Positions 60,314 through 64,000 of a stretch of 64,000 bases of DNA are shown piece by piece. The translations under genes were made by a program, and so were the position numbers. The stretch's first letter is position 1; every line of letters begins with the position of its first letter. The stretch covers positions 2,604,001-2,668,000 of the forward strand of contig OZ245737.1 in assembly GCA_965227315.1 (NCBI GenBank). Reading direction: 5' to 3'. This stretch comes from JANQHS01 sp965227315. Its GTDB lineage: Bacteria; Bacteroidota; Bacteroidia; Cytophagales; CCMP332. The notes under the pieces were generated by a model. It made no database searches. It was not told the DNA's origin and saw nothing but the letters and a program-made list of their open reading frames with translations.

Positions 60314-61348
60314 ATGAGGAGATTATCTGCGTTTATCTTTTGTACTCTGACACTTTGGGGCTGTTCTACCGATGTGGACGTCAATGCTCCGTTTGTGGAA
60401 ACTCCTATCATTTATTCTGTTCTGAATTCTGAGGATAGCATCCAGGCAATCAGAGTCCAAAAAGCCTTCTCCGGAGAAAATGGGAATGCTTTGGAATTAT
60501 CCCAGGATCGTGACCAGATCTATTATGATCCCAGTATTGTCTCGGTCCGGTTGGAGCTAACCGATCCAACCCAGCAAAACCAGGTGGTTTTCGTAGATAC
60601 ACTTCAATACACCATTTGTGATTCATGCAAGGACGAAGGCGATTTTTATTCTGATTCGGTTCCATTGTATCTAACCACCAAACCTTTGCCGATTGATCCG
60701 GCCTCAGACGATCCACTTGATGCATTCATCTTTTTTATGAATCAGGAGTCTGGATTGGAGGCTACGGCAGAAACGAGTTTGGTTCCTTGTTTTCCAATCA
60801 AATTACCACAGTTCCGCTGCAATAATGTCACCTCCAACCCCAGGATGATATTTGATGAAATTGAGTTGGCTTTCAATGGCCCTGAAAATGGTGCCCTTTC
60901 CCTGGTTACAATGATAGCCCTCTATTTTGAGCAACCGATAACAGGTGGGCAACCGATAGAAAAAACCACGGAAACAGAGCCTTGGATCATGGTGAATAAT
61001 TTCCCATTGACCAAGGGAGAAGGGTTTGAATATGAATTCAAATTTGATACCCTGGCTTTCGGAAATTATCTGAATGGTGCTGTAGATACCAGCAACAATG
61101 CAGATGTCGAATCCAGACTGTTTGTTACAGCTGACTTCTATTTCAGTATTTTCAATCAGGATTATTACGACTATCAACTGATCAACAACAACTATAACCC
61201 TATCACTCAAACGAGTCCGACTTACACCAATATTAACAACGGATTGGGGCTGCTGGGTGGTCGAACATTACGTATCGTTCCAAATGTTGCTGTTCAAACA
61301 GCAAGAGTCAATTACTACGACAGCTGGCCTAGTCTGAAGGTCAAATAA
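60314..61348 (+). CDS. Putative lipoprotein of unknown function
   Basis: About 344 residues from the ATG at 60314; a TTG nine bases earlier is also in frame. The signal RRLSAFIFCTLTLWGC ends at a lipobox cysteine, followed by acidic STDVD. The mature protein is beta-rich (PIIYSVLNSEDSIQAIRVQKAF, FEYEFKFDTLAFGNYL) and resembles the DUF4249/extracellular lipoprotein type of Bacteroidota, though I cannot name a family. It stands where nqrF would be expected and has its own promoter element, so a role in Nqr is unlikely. Confidence 0.7.
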   Translation: MRRLSAFIFCTLTLWGCSTDVDVNAPFVETPIIYSVLNSEDSIQAIRVQKAFSGENGNALELSQDRDQIYYDPSIVSVRLELTDPTQQNQVVFVDTLQYTICDSCKDEGDFYSDSVPLYLTTKPLPIDPASDDPLDAFIFFMNQESGLEATAETSLVPCFPIKLPQFRCNNVTSNPRMIFDEIELAFNGPENGALSLVTMIALYFEQPITGGQPIEKTTETEPWIMVNNFPLTKGEGFEYEFKFDTLAFGNYLNGAVDTSNNADVESRLFVTADFYFSIFNQDYYDYQLINNNYNPITQTSPTYTNINNGLGLLGGRTLRIVPNVAVQTARVNYYDSWPSLKVK

Positions 61349-61463
61349 TTCTATCCCGTTTCCAAGTATGTCATTATGGCATAGAAATCTCCTGATTTCT
61401 TGATGGCATATATATTGTTGACCCTTTCCCGAGATTATAGGACAATAATTTGAAAATATAGAA

Positions 61464-63392
61464 ATGGGAAAAATAATAGGAATAGATCTAGGAACCACTA
61501 ACTCTGTGGTATCTGTGATGGAAGGAAACGAGCCCGTCGTCATTCCTAATAGTGAAGGAAAGAGGACGACTCCTTCTGTTATCGCCTTTTTGGATGGAGG
61601 AAAAGGTGAAAGAAAGGTCGGTGATCCTGCTAAACGTCAGGCGATCACCAATCCTGAGAATACGGTCTCTTCGATCAAGAGATTCATGGGAGACAAGTTC
61701 AGCGACCTTAGCAAAGAGGTCAAAAGGGTTTCATATAAGGTTGAAAAGGGAAACAATGACACCCCCAGGGTGGTTATTGGTGACAGAAAATATACGCCGC
61801 AGGAACTTTCTGCGATGATCCTTCAGAAAATGAAGTCTACTGCAGAGGATTACCTGGGAACTTCGGTATCAGAAGCAGTGATCACAGTACCTGCTTATTT
61901 CAACGATTCACAAAGACAGGCAACCAAGGAAGCCGGACAAATTGCGGGCCTTGAGGTAAAAAGGATCATAAACGAGCCGACTGCTGCTGCATTGGCATAT
62001 GGTCTTGATAAGAAGAACAAGGACATGAAGATCGCCGTGTTCGACCTTGGTGGTGGAACATTTGATATCTCGATCCTTGAATTGGGAGATGGTGTGTTTG
62101 AGGTTAAATCGACAGATGGTGATACTCATCTCGGAGGAGATGATTTTGATCAGGTTATCATCGATTGGTTGGCCGATGAGTTCAATAAAGATGAAGGAAT
62201 TGATCTGAGAAAAGATCCTATGGCCCTTCAGAGACTTAAGGAAGCTGCTGAAAAAGCCAAGATCGAGTTGTCCAGCTCGACTCAAACCGAGATCAACCTG
62301 CCGTACATTATGCCCGTGGATGGCATTCCAAAGCACCTGGTCAAAACCTTGACAAGGTCACAGTTTGAAAAATTGGCTGACCAGTTGATCCAGGATACTC
62401 TCGAGCCTTGCAAAAGAGCTCTTAAGAATTCCGGGTTTAGCGCTTCTGAGATCGATGATGTGATTCTTGTTGGCGGATCTACGAGGATCCCAAGGATACA
62501 GGAGGAAGTAGAGAAGTTCTTTGGAAAGAAACCTTCCAAGGGTGTAAACCCGGATGAAGTAGTAGCCGTTGGAGCTGCGATCCAGGGTGGGGTCTTGACA
62601 GGTGAAGTGAAGGATGTGTTGCTTCTTGATGTTACTCCTCTCTCATTGGGAATTGAAACCGTGGGTGGTGTGGCAACAAAGTTGATTGAGGCAAATACCA
62701 CCATCCCCACGAAGAAATCAGAGGTTTTTTCTACTGCTGCCGATAATCAGCCATCTGTAGAGATCCATGTTCTTCAGGGTGAGAGACCTATGGCCAATGA
62801 TAACAGAACGATAGGAAGATTCCACCTTGACGGAATACCACCTGCACCAAGAGGAGTTCCCCAGATCGAGGTTTCTTTTGACATCGATGCCAATGGTATT
62901 TTGAATGTTCATGCGCTTGATAAGGGAACAGGCAAAGAGCAGAAGATCAGGATCGAAGCTTCATCAGGATTGACCGAGGAAGAGATCGAAAAAATGAAGA
63001 AGGAAGCAGAGGACAATGCCGAAACCGACAAAAAGGCAAGAGAAGAGGTCGACAAGCTGAATGCTGCCGACGGGATGATCTTCAGTACTGAAAAACAGCT
63101 TTCCGAATACGGAGACAAACTTTCGGAAGACAACAAGACCGCGATCAATGCTGCTCTTGAAAAACTGAAGAAGGCGCATGCGGATAAAGATCTTGCTGGG
63201 ATCGATACGGCGATGGAAGAGATCAACAAGGCTTGGCAGGATGCCTCTTCTGAGATCTATCAGGCTCAGCAGGAAGCAGGACAAGCCAATCCCGAGGGAG
63301 GAGAAGGAGCTACTCAGCCTGAAGGAGAAGGGACTCAGGACGGATCCGATGTGACGGACGTGGATTATGAGGAAGTTGATGGAAATAAATAA
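61464..63392 (+). CDS. dnaK: Chaperone DnaK (Hsp70)
   Basis: A 642-residue Hsp70. The nucleotide-binding domain starts GIDLGTTNSVVSVMEG, with AVFDLGGGTFDISILE and VGGSTRIPRIQE; the substrate-binding domain has LLLDVTPLSLGIETVGG and the helical lid ends with an acidic, Gly/Gln-rich tail (EGGEGATQPEGEG) and DVDYEEV. Standard length. No dnaJ or grpE is adjacent. A strong terminator follows the stop. Confidence 0.97.
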   Translation: MGKIIGIDLGTTNSVVSVMEGNEPVVIPNSEGKRTTPSVIAFLDGGKGERKVGDPAKRQAITNPENTVSSIKRFMGDKFSDLSKEVKRVSYKVEKGNNDTPRVVIGDRKYTPQELSAMILQKMKSTAEDYLGTSVSEAVITVPAYFNDSQRQATKEAGQIAGLEVKRIINEPTAAALAYGLDKKNKDMKIAVFDLGGGTFDISILELGDGVFEVKSTDGDTHLGGDDFDQVIIDWLADEFNKDEGIDLRKDPMALQRLKEAAEKAKIELSSSTQTEINLPYIMPVDGIPKHLVKTLTRSQFEKLADQLIQDTLEPCKRALKNSGFSASEIDDVILVGGSTRIPRIQEEVEKFFGKKPSKGVNPDEVVAVGAAIQGGVLTGEVKDVLLLDVTPLSLGIETVGGVATKLIEANTTIPTKKSEVFSTAADNQPSVEIHVLQGERPMANDNRTIGRFHLDGIPPAPRGVPQIEVSFDIDANGILNVHALDKGTGKEQKIRIEASSGLTEEEIEKMKKEAEDNAETDKKAREEVDKLNAADGMIFSTEKQLSEYGDKLSEDNKTAINAALEKLKKAHADKDLAGIDTAMEEINKAWQDASSEIYQAQQEAGQANPEGGEGATQPEGEGTQDGSDVTDVDYEEVDGNK

Positions 63393-63410
63393 TCCTGAAT
63401 AACTAATTTC

Positions 63411-63440
63411 AACCCCGGTTCTTTGGATCGGGGTTTTTTT
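63411..63440 (+). terminator. Terminator of dnaK, abutting the next ATG
   Basis: AACCCCG (63411-63417) pairs with CGGGGTT (63429-63435); seven or more T run to 63440, directly before the ATG at 63441 of the alkyltransferase-like gene. Confidence 0.88.
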
Positions 63441-63773
63441 ATGTCCAAAAATTCATTTTTTGAAGATGTTTACGAGGTTGTTCGCCTCATTCCAAAAGGA
63501 AGGGTAACCTCCTATGGAGCCATAGCGGAATATCTGGGTACTAAGGGGAGTTCCCGAATGGTCGGTTGGGCCTTGAACAAGTGCAATGAAGTCGGAATGG
63601 GCGATATCCCTGCCCATAGGGTGGTTAACCGGAATGGACTGCTGACCGGCAAGTTTCATTTTCGAGGCAAATCCATGGAAGAGCTGCTCAGCGACGAGGA
63701 TATTGTTGTGAAAAATAATCAGGTAGAGGATTTTGAATCCCTGTTTTGGAATCCGAGCCGGGAGCTTCTGTAA
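63441..63773 (+). CDS. Alkyltransferase-like protein (DNA base-flipping, MGMT fold)
   Basis: A 110-residue protein with the MGMT DNA-binding fold: LIPKGRVTSYGAIAEYLG, SSRMVGWALNKC and PAHRVVNRNGLLTG. The active-site cysteine of MGMT (PCHRV) is alanine here (PAHRV, residue 58), the hallmark of alkyltransferase-like (ATL) proteins, which bind alkylated guanine and hand it to nucleotide-excision repair without transferring the alkyl group. The ATG at 63441 follows the dnaK terminator T-run with no leader. Confidence 0.9.
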   Translation: MSKNSFFEDVYEVVRLIPKGRVTSYGAIAEYLGTKGSSRMVGWALNKCNEVGMGDIPAHRVVNRNGLLTGKFHFRGKSMEELLSDEDIVVKNNQVEDFESLFWNPSRELL

Positions 63774-63815
63774 TTGAATTCCAGATTGTTTTAATTTGGC
63801 GTTTTAGATAAAAGC

Positions 63816-64000
63816 ATGAGCCAAATATTATCTTCTCGGGTCAGATCCATGAAGGAATCCGCTACTATTGGGATGTCCAGAATGGCCCGGGAACTCAAAG
63901 CACAGGGAGCCCCCATCATTAGTCTGAGCCTTGGGGAACCCGATTTCGATACCCCACAATTCATTATGGATGGCGCCAGAGTAGGAATGGAAGAGGGCTA
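63816..64000 (+). CDS. PLP-dependent class I aminotransferase, probably aspartate type (3' end outside window)
   Basis: The first 61 codons. MSQILSSRVRSMKESATIGMSRMARELKAQGAPII and SLSLGEPDFDTP are the typical N-terminus of aspartate aminotransferases of the AspC/AspB Igamma group, including SxGEPDFDTP. Catalysis and substrate cannot be read without the rest. It is 42 bases after the ATL gene on the same strand. Confidence 0.88.
   Translation, partial: MSQILSSRVRSMKESATIGMSRMARELKAQGAPIISLSLGEPDFDTPQFIMDGARVGMEEG

Noticed and set aside
60314..61348. Divergent nqrF
   Set aside because: The protein has a lipoprotein signal and no ferredoxin cysteines or FAD/NAD motifs.
63441..63773. Active O6-methylguanine methyltransferase
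   Set aside because: The catalytic cysteine of PCHRV is alanine, so it fits the ATL group.
1..64000. CRISPR array, prophage or insertion sequence
   Set aside because: No regular spaced repeats, transposase, integrase or phage structural gene is present.

Overview
The window looks like a chromosomal segment of a free-living, probably marine member of the Bacteroidota (Cytophagales-like). The evidence is a type IX secretion C-terminal sorting domain, a FecR/TonB-receptor/lipoprotein unit with an STN domain, many LxxC lipoproteins, Bacteroidota-type promoters (TAnnTTTG at -7), near absence of Shine-Dalgarno sequences, a DnaE polymerase fused to its own proofreading exonuclease, and a Na+-translocating NADH:quinone reductase (Nqr) locus. 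I see no prophage, transposase, CRISPR array or plasmid gene. The genus is not determinable by eye.

Layout. 1-4006: end of a VIT/CCC1-type metal transporter, an ABC-2 (NatAB-like) exporter, a MarC protein and a lipoprotein. 4035-11348: TPR lipoprotein, PLP-dependent threonine dehydratase/serine racemase, a glycosyltransferase plus sugar epimerase pair, L-2-hydroxyglutarate oxidase, a TerB-like protein and thioredoxin. 11395-15669: DNA polymerase III alpha with N-terminal exonuclease. 15816-21031: T9SS-sorted beta-propeller protein, an outer-membrane protein, tRNA-Asn, an ALDH7-type aldehyde dehydrogenase and a stand-alone receiver protein. 21028-27225: a helical protein of unknown function, then fecR-TonB receptor-lipoprotein without a sigma factor. 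27322-28574: tRNA-Ala with an upstream broken copy, NlpC/P60 lipoprotein and hpt. 28612-31377: a membrane pyrophosphatase carrying a C-terminal YceI domain. 31465-33194: TPR protein and Lrp regulator. 33279-46134: a surface-polysaccharide cluster (seven glycosyltransferases or glycosyltransferase-like proteins, one methyltransferase, two AsnB-type amidotransferases, one polytopic membrane protein). 46179-55492: S1-P1/PLC-type zinc enzyme, then housekeeping genes rpsT, radC, pheT, zapA with partner, rny, sucD, cmk, ispH. 55603-60221: nqrABCDE without nqrF. 60314-64000: lipoprotein, dnaK, an alkyltransferase-like protein and the start of an aminotransferase.

How the parts fit. The Nqr complex and the K+-dependent-type pyrophosphatase both suggest a sodium-based membrane energy economy. 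The polysaccharide cluster reads as one leftward operon from 46134 to 34598 with overlapping or abutting genes; two AsnB-type enzymes suggest an amidated sugar in the product.

The points most worth a second look are the pyrophosphatase-YceI fusion, the missing nqrF, apparent AUU/AUC start codons touching the upstream stop codon, start codons placed directly on the U-tract of an upstream terminator, a 5'-half tRNA-Ala copy whose D-loop carries a small palindrome, and four convergent gene pairs that share a 4-bp double stop codon.
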